Of a DNA stretch of 5,942 bases, positions 1 through 5,924 are shown piece by piece. This DNA is from Deltaproteobacteria bacterium (GTDB lineage Bacteria > Desulfobacterota > UBA8473): contig JAUXHQ010000130.1 of NCBI GenBank assembly GCA_030621455.1, positions 1-5,942 on the forward strand, given 5' to 3'. Under the pieces are notes generated by a model. That model worked only from the letters and a program-made list of their open reading frames with translations. It was not told where the DNA came from and searched no databases. The stretch's first letter is position 1; the number at the start of each line of letters is the position of its first letter. A program made the position numbers and the translations under genes.

Positions 1-155
1 CCACCGGGATAGGATTGGGACTACATAGCGCCTATGTCTTGCTGAAGAAATATGACGTTAGAATAGACGCTAAGAGTAAGCCGGGAGACACTACCTTTAC
101 GTTGAGGATCCCCATAAGAAACCATGATAAGCGAACGAAAGCACCTAAAATTTGA
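1..155 (+). CDS. Sensor histidine kinase, C-terminal end (partial)
   Basis: Only the last 50 codons are present, read from base 3 to the TGA at 153-155; the gene begins outside the window. The translation starts TGIGLGLHSAYVLLKKY, which fits the G2 box (GxGLGL) of the GHKL ATPase domain and the helix after it. It then continues SKPGDTTFTLRIP, the usual last strands of that domain. In known family members this domain binds ATP and phosphorylates a histidine in the dimerisation domain, passing a signal to a response regulator. After the domain comes a short basic tail (RNHDKRTKAPKI) with no receiver or other output domain. The sensor part, and therefore the signal, cannot be seen. No hairpin terminator follows, so read-through toward ahbA is possible, but the 178-bp gap argues against a shared operon. 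Confidence 0.85.
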   Translation, partial: TGIGLGLHSAYVLLKKYDVRIDAKSKPGDTTFTLRIPIRNHDKRTKAPKI

Positions 156-333
156 AGTTTTTTCCAGTAGACGCACATAACTTTTCATTTGAAAGAACCT
201 GCTACGCTTTCGGCTCAGTTGGCCTCCTTATATGATAGTTGAGTTCGGCATTTAATGTTCCTGTAACTTCTTGTATGATCAATAACTTTAGCTCATTTTA
301 GACACTTTTAACTTTAAGCACTTTCTATTAAAT
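156..333. other. AT-rich intergenic region upstream of ahbA
   Basis: This 178-bp gap separates the histidine kinase stop from the ahbA start. It has no credible ORF. A T-run lies at about 158-163 just after the kinase stop, but no GC-rich hairpin precedes it, so it is not called a terminator. A weak 5-bp hairpin (CTTTT/GAAAG, 181-195) is visible. The last 50 bases are very AT-rich and contain four irregularly spaced ACTTT copies (285, 304, 311, 320). Promoter candidates are listed separately. Confidence 0.6.
239..279 (+). promoter_or_regulatory. Candidate sigma-70 promoter(s) for the ahbA operon
   Basis: Two overlapping weak matches were found by eye. One is TTGAGT (239-244), a 17-base spacer, then TGTAAC (262-267), with 4 of 6 matches in each box. 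The other is a good -10 box, TATGAT (274-279), with only a poor -35 (TTTAAT, 251-256) 17 bases upstream. Either would give a leader of roughly 45-65 bases before the ahbA start at 334. AT-rich DNA yields such matches by chance, so this is only a pointer. Confidence 0.3.
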
Positions 334-780
334 ATGGACCGGTTGGATAAGGATATACTAAATAGGATCCAGTCTAAATTTCCTGTTACTTCCAGACCGT
401 TCAAGGTGCTGGGAGAAGAATTTAGCATCTCTGAAGCTTCGATGATACGGAGAGTCGAACGTTTAGTAAGTGACGGATATATTCGCCGTCTCGGTGCTTC
501 CTTTGATTCAAAGAGACTGGGGTTCACAAGCACATTGTGTGCGGCAAGGGTACCCTTTGAAAAGTTGGAAGATTTTGTGGGTGTGCTACACTCATACCAG
601 GGGATAACCCACAACTATAAGAGGGTTCACGAGTATAATGTCTGGTTTACCTTTATCGGTGAGTCGAAGGAGGAAATACTGAATAATCTCGCTGATATAT
701 CGGAAAAAACAGGTATAAGAGACATACTCAACCTCCCTGCCAAGAAATCTTTTAAGATAAATGTGGAATTTGAGACATGA
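334..780 (+). CDS. ahbA: Siroheme decarboxylase AhbA subunit (Lrp/AsnC-like)
   Basis: This 148-aa protein has the Lrp/AsnC-like architecture of the AhbA/AhbB/NirDLGH family. An N-terminal winged-helix-like part (about 1-60) includes LDKDILNRIQ and RPFKVLGEEF, and ends in IRRLGASFDSKRLGF (50-64). An AsnC-type alpha/beta domain follows. The segment THNYKRVHEYNVWFT (92-106) resembles the AhbA form rather than the SHCYRR form typical of AhbB, hence the symbol. In characterised anaerobes AhbA and AhbB form a cytosolic heterodimer that decarboxylates the C12 and C18 acetates of sirohaem to 12,18-didecarboxysirohaem. AhbC and AhbD then complete haem b. The frame is closed by a TAG at 289-291 and ATG 334 is the only reasonable start, but no Shine-Dalgarno sequence precedes it. 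The stop overlaps metG in an ATGA arrangement. No ahbB, ahbC or ahbD is in view. A DNA-binding Lrp-type regulator is the alternative, but the family motifs make it unlikely. Confidence 0.85.
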   Translation: MDRLDKDILNRIQSKFPVTSRPFKVLGEEFSISEASMIRRVERLVSDGYIRRLGASFDSKRLGFTSTLCAARVPFEKLEDFVGVLHSYQGITHNYKRVHEYNVWFTFIGESKEEILNNLADISEKTGIRDILNLPAKKSFKINVEFET

Positions 781-2312
781 GTAGAACTTTCTATATAACC
801 ACTCCCATCTATTACGTAAATGCGGAACCTCATCTTGGGCACGCCTATACCACGGTGGCTGCGGATGTACTCAACCGTTTCTATCAGTTATCGGGATTTG
901 AAACCTTCTTCGTCACCGGAACGGATGAACACGGCGACAAGGTTGTTCAAGCTGCAGAAGCAGCCGGACAAAGTCCAAAGGAATATGCCGACAGGGTAAG
1001 CAGACTATTCCGAAATATGTGGCCGGAGCTTTCTATCTCCTATGATTATTTTATAAGGACAACCGATGAAGACCATAAACGAGTTGTCGTGTCAATCCTT
1101 AAAAAAGTATATGATTCCGGTGATATATACTTCGGTGAATACGGGGGATATTACTGCTTTGGGTGTGAACGTTTTTATACACCAAAAGAACTTGTGGACG
1201 GCAAATGTCCGGATCATAAGGTTGCCCCCAAGTTCATTAAGGAAAAGAATTATTTCTTCAGGATGAGTAAGTATCAGGATTGGTTGATAGAATATATAGG
1301 GTCCCATCCCGATTTTATTCGTCCCGAAAGATATAGGAACGAGGTACTGGCCTTTTTGAAAGATCCTCTGGAAGACCTCTGCATCTCTCGTCCAAAATCA
1401 AGGTTGGATTGGGGCATTACACTACCTTTTAACAGGGACTATGTTACCTATGTTTGGTTTGATGCACTCATCAATTATCTAACCGCTGTTGGCTACCCCG
1501 ACTCCGAGCCTTACCGTAAATTCTGGCCATCGGCCCACCACCTAATCGCAAAAGATATATTGAAACCCCATGGTATTTACTGGCCAACAATGCTAAAGGC
1601 TGCCGGTATTGAGCCATATCAACATCTCAATGTTCATGGCTACTGGAATATCGATGCAAGCAAGATGTCCAAGAGCCTTGGTAACATAGTCAACCCCCTC
1701 AGTCTGAAGGACAAGTACGGTCTTGATGCTTTCCGGTACTTCCTTTTGCGAGAGATGGTCTTTGGCCTGGACGCCAATTTCAGCGAGAACGCCCTCGTTA
1801 ATAGATTCAACTCCGACCTGGCAAATGACCTTGGAAACCTGGTTAGTCGTAGCATTGCCATGGTCGTTAAGTATTTCAAGGGGGTTCATCAAGTGCCGTC
1901 TGTTTCATCAGAGATCGACGAGAAACTGAGAGATGATAGCTCAGGAGCCGTTCAGGAAGTGGTTGCCCGGATGGAGGAACTGGCTTTTAACAGAGCATTA
2001 ATGGCCATTTGGGGCTTTATAGCTTCTGTAAACAAGTACATAGATGAGACTGCTCCCTGGACACTTGCAAAGGAAGAAGAGCAAAGGGAAAGGTTGGGGA
2101 CTGTATTGTATAATATCGCAGAAGCTTTGAGGGTTATTACGGTTCTTATTTTTCCCTTCATGCCCACCACTGCTGAGAAGATATGGGTGTCTCTGGGGAT
2201 AAGAGAAGACTTACATACTCAGAAAATAGAGAGTATCAGAGAATGGGGGGGCATAGAGGCAGGTACCACGGCTTCAAAGATCAAGGCGATCTTCCCCAGG
2301 GTTGAACAGTGA
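777..2312 (+). CDS. metG: Methionyl-tRNA synthetase
   Basis: This 511-aa class I aminoacyl-tRNA synthetase charges tRNA-Met and initiator tRNA with methionine in the cytosol. Visible landmarks, in order: the HIGH-type motif HLGH (19-22); TGTDEHGDK (47-55); a single zinc-knuckle set C127-x2-C130 and C144-x2-H147 in the connective-peptide insert, as in the Thermus-type enzymes; YVWFDALINYL (225-235) of the methionine pocket region; KMSKS (296-300); and the anticodon-binding helix bundle containing NKYIDETAPWTLAKE. The protein ends at IKAIFPRVEQ, the usual end of the catalytic plus anticodon core. The C-terminal EMAP/Trbp111-like tRNA-binding domain found in longer (about 650-aa) enzymes is absent; short forms of this kind are known. 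The ATG overlaps the ahbA stop by 4 bp with no strong Shine-Dalgarno, which suggests translational coupling. The usual GKDI appears as AKDI (258-261), probably a lineage variant. Identification is very secure. Confidence 0.98.
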   Translation: MSRTFYITTPIYYVNAEPHLGHAYTTVAADVLNRFYQLSGFETFFVTGTDEHGDKVVQAAEAAGQSPKEYADRVSRLFRNMWPELSISYDYFIRTTDEDHKRVVVSILKKVYDSGDIYFGEYGGYYCFGCERFYTPKELVDGKCPDHKVAPKFIKEKNYFFRMSKYQDWLIEYIGSHPDFIRPERYRNEVLAFLKDPLEDLCISRPKSRLDWGITLPFNRDYVTYVWFDALINYLTAVGYPDSEPYRKFWPSAHHLIAKDILKPHGIYWPTMLKAAGIEPYQHLNVHGYWNIDASKMSKSLGNIVNPLSLKDKYGLDAFRYFLLREMVFGLDANFSENALVNRFNSDLANDLGNLVSRSIAMVVKYFKGVHQVPSVSSEIDEKLRDDSSGAVQEVVARMEELAFNRALMAIWGFIASVNKYIDETAPWTLAKEEEQRERLGTVLYNIAEALRVITVLIFPFMPTTAEKIWVSLGIREDLHTQKIESIREWGGIEAGTTASKIKAIFPRVEQ

Positions 2313-3570
2313 AGTGAGAGAATTTCAGGATTGTCTTACAGAGTTCGAGACAGGAACGGAAATAGATCCAAAACAGGCTGGAGTTACTTTCAGGTATATC
2401 CACGGGTACTCCTTCTTGGCGAAAGGAAAAGACAGGGTCCCCGGAGGGAAAGTATACTCTTCAAAAGAACTGAGGTATAAAAAAGACCCCAATGGTGGAT
2501 TGGGCACACTTACGACCGCAACTATTATTGGTGCGGGCGGGGCCATGGGAAGTGAGGTTGTAAAGCGTATCCTGACAGAGGAAATACTACCGCATTGCGG
2601 GAAGATACAGCTCTTCGTAAGACCAAAGAGTGGTTGTCAAGGAAAGGATAAGAACTTCTATGACGCTTTGCTGGAGAAGTTGAAAGACGCGATGGGTGGG
2701 CTTTTACCGCACGTGGAATTGATCGACACTTATGATAAGGTTGATGGAGAACTCCTTATAATGTGTGCGGGAAAGACCATCTCAATAGACAGCGGCAGGG
2801 TCTCTGACAGGACAACCCTCCTGGGTGAGAACAGGACTATCTTTGAGGACTGTGCGAGATCCATCAAGGAAAATCCTTTCATTCCCCCCAAGTTGGTAAT
2901 AGCGGTAAGTAACCCAAATGAGCTGAGTACCGGGATCTTTTCAAAGTACTTCAAAAGGGTTGTTGCCGTGGGGCCTGTGTTGGATTCTCTCAGGTTTCAA
3001 AGGGAAATCAGAGACGATCTGAACCTATCGGCCGGAACCCCCGTACATGCCCTGGTAGGCGGCAATCACGAGCTGAAAGGCATGGTATTGTATCAGAGTC
3101 TGCTTCGAATCGACTGTAAAAGACCCCCCAGCCAATTAGCGGAGAGGATCTTTTCTCATACCGGGGAGGACCCGGACATCAGTGATATATACAAAAAGGC
3201 ATATGAGATGGTCCGGAGCGGAGATGAGGGGGTCTTCAATTATATTAACAGGCATTCGATACTTGCGAGGTTAGCAGTCAAGCCACTCATCGAATACTAC
3301 TGTGGAGGAAGGGCGGATTTTCCTCTCGGGGTTGCCGTCATAAGCATAATAAAGGCATTTCAGGATAATGTCCGTTCCCTGGCAACATTAACAAAGAGAA
3401 CCTGCGTGGGAGAGGATGAGGTTTGTGTCGGAGTGCCGCTCTTTATAAGTAAAGATGGCATGGAAGAGATAGATCTCGATTCTATCAAAGATTTCAGAGA
3501 GTGCAACGATCAGGAACAACTATTAGGAGCGGTGGAAATATTTAAGAACAAATATCATAATCCAGGTTAG
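2302..3570 (+). CDS. Divergent lactate/malate dehydrogenase-superfamily protein
   Basis: This 422-aa protein has the LDH/MDH fold signature placed unusually far in. The nucleotide-binding loop GAGGAMG is at 77-83, after about 70 extra residues with no recognisable domain. The catalytic set can be aligned by eye: R170 in RTTLLGEN (equivalent to LDH R109), SNPNE (203-207) for the conserved Asn-Pro, LDSLRF with D228 and R231 (D168, R171), and H256 in GGNHELKGM (H195). The C-terminus (VGVPLFISKDGMEEI) matches the last strands of the family. This suggests an active NAD(P)-dependent 2-hydroxyacid dehydrogenase. R107, where the second strand normally ends in Asp, hints at NADP(H), but this is inference. 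The residue that separates lactate from malate specificity cannot be aligned safely. The start is uncertain: TTG 2302 overlaps metG by 11 bp, while GTG 2314 gives 418 aa and lies 1 bp past the metG stop. The AGGG at 2298-2301 abuts the TTG and is 12 bases from the GTG. It is probably co-transcribed with ahbA and metG. Its substrate is unknown. Confidence 0.8.
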   Translation: MNSEVREFQDCLTEFETGTEIDPKQAGVTFRYIHGYSFLAKGKDRVPGGKVYSSKELRYKKDPNGGLGTLTTATIIGAGGAMGSEVVKRILTEEILPHCGKIQLFVRPKSGCQGKDKNFYDALLEKLKDAMGGLLPHVELIDTYDKVDGELLIMCAGKTISIDSGRVSDRTTLLGENRTIFEDCARSIKENPFIPPKLVIAVSNPNELSTGIFSKYFKRVVAVGPVLDSLRFQREIRDDLNLSAGTPVHALVGGNHELKGMVLYQSLLRIDCKRPPSQLAERIFSHTGEDPDISDIYKKAYEMVRSGDEGVFNYINRHSILARLAVKPLIEYYCGGRADFPLGVAVISIIKAFQDNVRSLATLTKRTCVGEDEVCVGVPLFISKDGMEEIDLDSIKDFRECNDQEQLLGAVEIFKNKYHNPG

Positions 3571-3605
3571 GGACTCGGCACAAATAATCTTCCCGTCGCC
3601 TTCGT

Positions 3606-4847
3606 TTACCCTTCAAAGGCTTTGAAAACCAGACACACATTTACCCCCCCAAATCCAAAGGAATTAGAAATAGCATAGCTAATTTTCTTCTCCCGCGCCT
3701 CATTTGGGACATAATCCAGGTCGCATTCCGGGTCCGGGTTCTCATAATTTATAGTAGGAGGAATCATGGAATGATAAATGGACAGACATGAGAAAAGGGC
3801 CTCTATGGCCCCGCCTGCACCCATTAAGTGGCCGATCATGGATTTGTTGGAACTGATGGATAAAGTATAGGCATCTTCTCCGAATACCTTCTTTATAGCC
3901 ATCGTCTCTATCCGGTCATTTGCCTTCGTAGAGGTGCCGTGGGCGTTTATATAGTCCACATCAGGTGGGCTGATGCCTGCATCCTTGAGGGCATTTTTCA
4001 TGCACGATACCGCACCCTCAGCTTCCACATGAGGAGCCATTATGTGGAACGCATCCGCGGAACGCCCACATCCGGTTATCTCTGCATATATGCGGGCTTT
4101 CCTCTTTATGGCATGGTTCAATTCCTCTAGGACCAGAATTGCAGCGCCTTCACTCATCACAAATCCATCCCTGTCTCGATCAAACGGTCTGCTCGCCCGA
4201 GAGGGCTGATCATTTCTCCTTGAAAGTGCATTGGCATTGGACAACCCCGCCAATGTCACAGGAATTGTAACATAATCCGCCCCGCCGGCAAGCACCACAT
4301 CTGCCTCTCCCCGCTGTATTACCCGGAAGGCGTCTCCAATTGATATTGAAGACGCCGCACACCCATCCGATGACGAGGATACAGGACCTTTAGCATTTAA
4401 GCGGATGGATACCTGGGCTGAAGCCATGCTTGGCATACCCGAAGGAATAAACACGGGAGATACTTTCTTGCAACCCTGTTCCTTCAATATTTCGAGATTC
4501 TTTTCGAATACCGAGAGTCCACCCCAGGTACTGGCAATGTATACCCCCATGCGGTGGGGATCAAGTTCGGTCAACTCCAGTTCCGCATTTCCCGCCGCCA
4601 TTAAACTCGCCGCAAGGCCGTACTGAATAAATAGATCCATCCGTTTTACGGACTTTGCGTCCATATACTCAAGCGGGTCAAAATCATCCACCTCCCCTGC
4701 AACCTGGCAGGGCAAGGAAGACGGATCAAAGCGGGTAATCCTGGAGATTCCTGATTCCCCTTTGAGCAAACGTTCCCAATTCTTTTTTAATCCGGTCCCC
4801 AAAGGGCTGATGACCCCCAGACCAGTAACCACAACTCTCAGTTCCAC
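3606..4847 (-). CDS. fabF: Beta-ketoacyl-ACP synthase II-type ketosynthase
   Basis: This 413-aa enzyme has the same length as E. coli FabF and aligns by eye almost without gaps. The thiolase-fold ketosynthase condenses an acyl thioester with malonyl-ACP by decarboxylative Claisen condensation in the cytosol. The catalytic set sits at the same positions as in E. coli: C163, H303 (INAHGTST), K335 and H340 (SNKSMIGH), with E349 and the GFGG gate loop (398-401) kept. Two places are unusual: the nucleophile segment reads SDGCAAS instead of the common TACxxG, and the acyl-pocket residue 108, Ile in E. coli FabF, is Trp (STWGGL). F202 is replaced by Leu. This could mean altered chain-length or primer preference. 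The start is GTG, fixed by a strong GGAGGT eight bases upstream. No acpP, fabG or other fatty-acid gene is adjacent, so a role outside bulk fatty-acid synthesis is possible. The family call is firm; the FabF symbol is by similarity. Confidence 0.93.
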   Translation of the reverse strand: MELRVVVTGLGVISPLGTGLKKNWERLLKGESGISRITRFDPSSLPCQVAGEVDDFDPLEYMDAKSVKRMDLFIQYGLAASLMAAGNAELELTELDPHRMGVYIASTWGGLSVFEKNLEILKEQGCKKVSPVFIPSGMPSMASAQVSIRLNAKGPVSSSSDGCAASSISIGDAFRVIQRGEADVVLAGGADYVTIPVTLAGLSNANALSRRNDQPSRASRPFDRDRDGFVMSEGAAILVLEELNHAIKRKARIYAEITGCGRSADAFHIMAPHVEAEGAVSCMKNALKDAGISPPDVDYINAHGTSTKANDRIETMAIKKVFGEDAYTLSISSNKSMIGHLMGAGGAIEALFSCLSIYHSMIPPTINYENPDPECDLDYVPNEAREKKISYAISNSFGFGGVNVCLVFKAFEG

Positions 4848-4855
4848 TTCAACCT

Positions 4856-4861
4856 ACCTCC
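4856..4861 (-). promoter_or_regulatory. Ribosome binding site of fabF
   Basis: On the - strand GGAGGT stands eight bases before the GTG at 4847-4845. This strong Shine-Dalgarno fixes a GTG start for the ketosynthase, giving a protein beginning MELRVVVTGLG as expected for FabF. It lies five bases downstream of the 3' arm of the long leader stem. Confidence 0.85.
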
Positions 4862-4988
4862 GCGCTAAAACTCAACCTGTGCAGTTACACAAACCTAGTG
4901 TCTTGAATTGTCTCCTATGATTCAATTAACAGTATTGCATTAAGTGCCGGCAAGCGGCAAACCTGGCCAAATGCACAGGTCAAACTTT
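4862..4988 (-). promoter_or_regulatory. Structured 5' leader of fabF (candidate cis-regulatory RNA)
   Basis: Read on the - strand, bases 4988-4972 (AAAGTTTGACCTGTGCA) pair without interruption with 4883-4867 (TGCACAGGTTGAGTTTT). This gives 17 pairs, 13 Watson-Crick and 4 G-U. On the + strand those four G-U pairs would be C-A mismatches, so the full stem exists only in RNA of the fabF sense. The 88-base enclosed region has two smaller hairpins: TGCCG/CGGCA (4959-4955 with 4949-4945, 5-base loop) and TTGAAT/ATTCAA (4925-4920 with 4908-4903). The second has an 11-base loop that displays AGGAGA. The layout, a closing stem around hairpins just upstream of a ribosome binding site, resembles riboswitches and protein-controlled leaders. 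It matches no class that I recognise. That it regulates fabF is inference. Confidence 0.5.
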
Positions 4989-4995
4989 TTTCACA

Positions 4996-5001
4996 ATAGT
5001 A
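4996..5001 (-). promoter_or_regulatory. Candidate -10 box for the fabF leader
   Basis: On the - strand TACTAT (5001-4996) matches TATAAT at 4 of 6 positions. It would start transcription near 4989, right at the first base of the long leader stem. No acceptable -35 box lies 16-18 bases upstream, so the call is weak and rests mostly on position. Confidence 0.22.
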
Positions 5002-5052
5002 CACCACGGACCCAGTACTCCATAACCGCACAACTCGTAAAATTGGTACAGC

Positions 5053-5093
5053 AAAAAGAAGGCCAAGTAACCAGTTATAGGCATTACTTGGCC
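5053..5093 (-). terminator. Intrinsic terminator after the Crp/Fnr-type gene
   Basis: On the - strand a perfect 10-bp stem, GGCCAAGTAA (5093-5084) with TTACTTGGCC (5070-5061), encloses a 13-base loop and is followed at once by TTCTTTTT (5060-5053). This is a classic rho-independent terminator for transcription coming from the regulator gene, whose stop is about 136 bases upstream. On the + strand the stem is followed by ATTATTAATTAG rather than a T-run, so it points mainly one way. It separates the regulator from fabF. Confidence 0.85.
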
Positions 5094-5229
5094 ATTATTA
5101 ATTAGCCGGTCCTACGCCTGACAATTTTGATCTTGCCCTGAGCCCACTTGTGGAAGGCATTCTACTGCATCACTATTACCATTGCAACAGTTATTTTTCG
5201 TACCCGGCTATTCTACTTGAGTATCCCGG
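5094..5229 (-). other. 3' untranslated region of the Crp/Fnr-type gene
   Basis: These 136 bases lie between the regulator stop and its terminator. A 20-codon - strand ORF starting with ATG at 5158-5156 has no Shine-Dalgarno and no recognisable product, and is not called. Part of a 9-bp direct repeat, CCCGGCTAT (5203-5211 and 5225-5233), spans the regulator stop codon. Nothing else is recognised here. Confidence 0.5.
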
Positions 5230-5919
5230 CTATGAGAGACGCCTTTCTCCGCTAGCCATTCCTTCCAAACCCTCTCGGTCCAATATCCGGATACAACGCG
5301 GTCCGTCGGAACGAATCAGTTCCTCACGGCTCATTCTGGACAGGATACGAGAAAGGGTTTCTGGGATAGTGCCTAAAAGGCTGGCCAGTTGGCCTTTGGA
5401 GATGTCCAGAACCAGGTGACCAGTCCCCTCTTTCCGTTCGCTGAGATATAGGAGATGGGCGGCAAGCCTTCCCGGCACTTCTTTGAGGGAAAGGTCTTCG
5501 ATGAGTACGGTAAATTTGCGCAACCGTCTGGACAGCACAGCCAGCATATTTAATGCCAGAGAGGGATTCCTTCTGATCAGGCCAATAAAGGCCTCCCGAG
5601 GGAAGAAAAAGACACCGCTCTCCTCCAGAGCTTCTGCATGGGCAGGGAAGTTCTCTCCTGAAAAGACCGGCACCTCACCAAAGGGTTCCCAGGGACTGAA
5701 AATGTGGAGGATCTGTTCCTTGCCCTCTGAAGAGCACTTAAATATCTTGACCCGGCCTGAAACAACAACATAGAAGCCATTTCCTTCATCCCCCTCAGAG
5801 AAGATAGTCTGCCCCTTTCTGAAAGTTCTCCTCACCACTATAGTGGCCAGATCTTTGATGTGTTCGACAGGAAGGCTCTGGAAAAGAGGTATGGAAGCCA
5901 ACTGATCGATCATATTCAT
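5230..5919 (-). CDS. Crp/Fnr-family transcriptional regulator
   Basis: This 229-aa cytosolic DNA-binding regulator has an N-terminal cyclic-nucleotide-binding-like beta barrel (about 10-120; FRKGQTIFSEGDEGNGFYVV at 33-52, FGEVPVFSG at 80-88). A dimerisation helix (about 120-148) and a C-terminal winged helix (about 149-215) follow. The recognition helix region, LASLLGTIPETLSRILSRM (178-196), carries the E-T-x-S-R pattern of FNR/DNR-type proteins. Only two cysteines are visible (C62, C209), so the four-Cys iron-sulfur centre of FNR is absent. The segment after FGE has no Arg at the usual cAMP-phosphate contact, so cAMP binding looks unlikely. A DNR-like haem or other small-effector sensor is possible; the signal is unknown. 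ATG 5919 is preferred over the in-frame ATG 5913 because AAGGAGG lies five bases upstream of it. The gene ends in its own terminator, so it is not expected to be co-transcribed with fabF. Confidence 0.92.
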   Translation of the reverse strand: MNMIDQLASIPLFQSLPVEHIKDLATIVVRRTFRKGQTIFSEGDEGNGFYVVVSGRVKIFKCSSEGKEQILHIFSPWEPFGEVPVFSGENFPAHAEALEESGVFFFPREAFIGLIRRNPSLALNMLAVLSRRLRKFTVLIEDLSLKEVPGRLAAHLLYLSERKEGTGHLVLDISKGQLASLLGTIPETLSRILSRMSREELIRSDGPRCIRILDREGLEGMASGERRLS

Positions 5920-5924
5920 AGCGT

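Noticed and set aside
141..165. Possible terminator after the histidine kinase (T-run)
   Set aside because: There is a T-run but no GC-rich inverted repeat before it.
271..284. FNR-like half site ATCAA upstream of ahbA
   Set aside because: The second half (TTGAT) is missing at the required spacing; single half-sites are common in AT-rich DNA.
288..614. 108-aa ORF on the - strand
   Set aside because: It lies antisense inside ahbA and its promoter region and has no recognisable motif. The + strand frame has clear family motifs.
1593..1892. 99-aa - strand ORF inside metG
   Set aside because: Antisense shadow of the highly conserved KMSKS region of MetRS, with no ribosome binding site or family signature.
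3612..3626. Near-perfect palindrome TTCAAAGGCTTTGAA at the end of fabF
   Set aside because: It leaves almost no loop, is AT-rich, has no T-run after it and encodes the fabF C-terminus. It is not supported as a terminator for either convergent gene.
4926..4940. Four-codon - strand ORF (MQYC) in the fabF leader
   Set aside because: It has no Shine-Dalgarno and is too short to support as a leader peptide.
4925..4953. - strand promoter-like pair TTGCCG, 17 bases, GTTAAT
   Set aside because: Each box matches at only 4 of 6 positions, and a start here would fall inside the structured leader and remove the 5' arm of its stem. It remains a possible alternative promoter if the leader model is wrong.
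4991..4996. TCACAA half-site of the CRP/HcpR type upstream of fabF
   Set aside because: No matching TTGTGA half at a suitable distance, so no palindrome is formed.
5483..5773. 96-aa + strand ORF
   Set aside because: Antisense to the Crp/Fnr-family gene, which has a strong ribosome binding site and clear domains.
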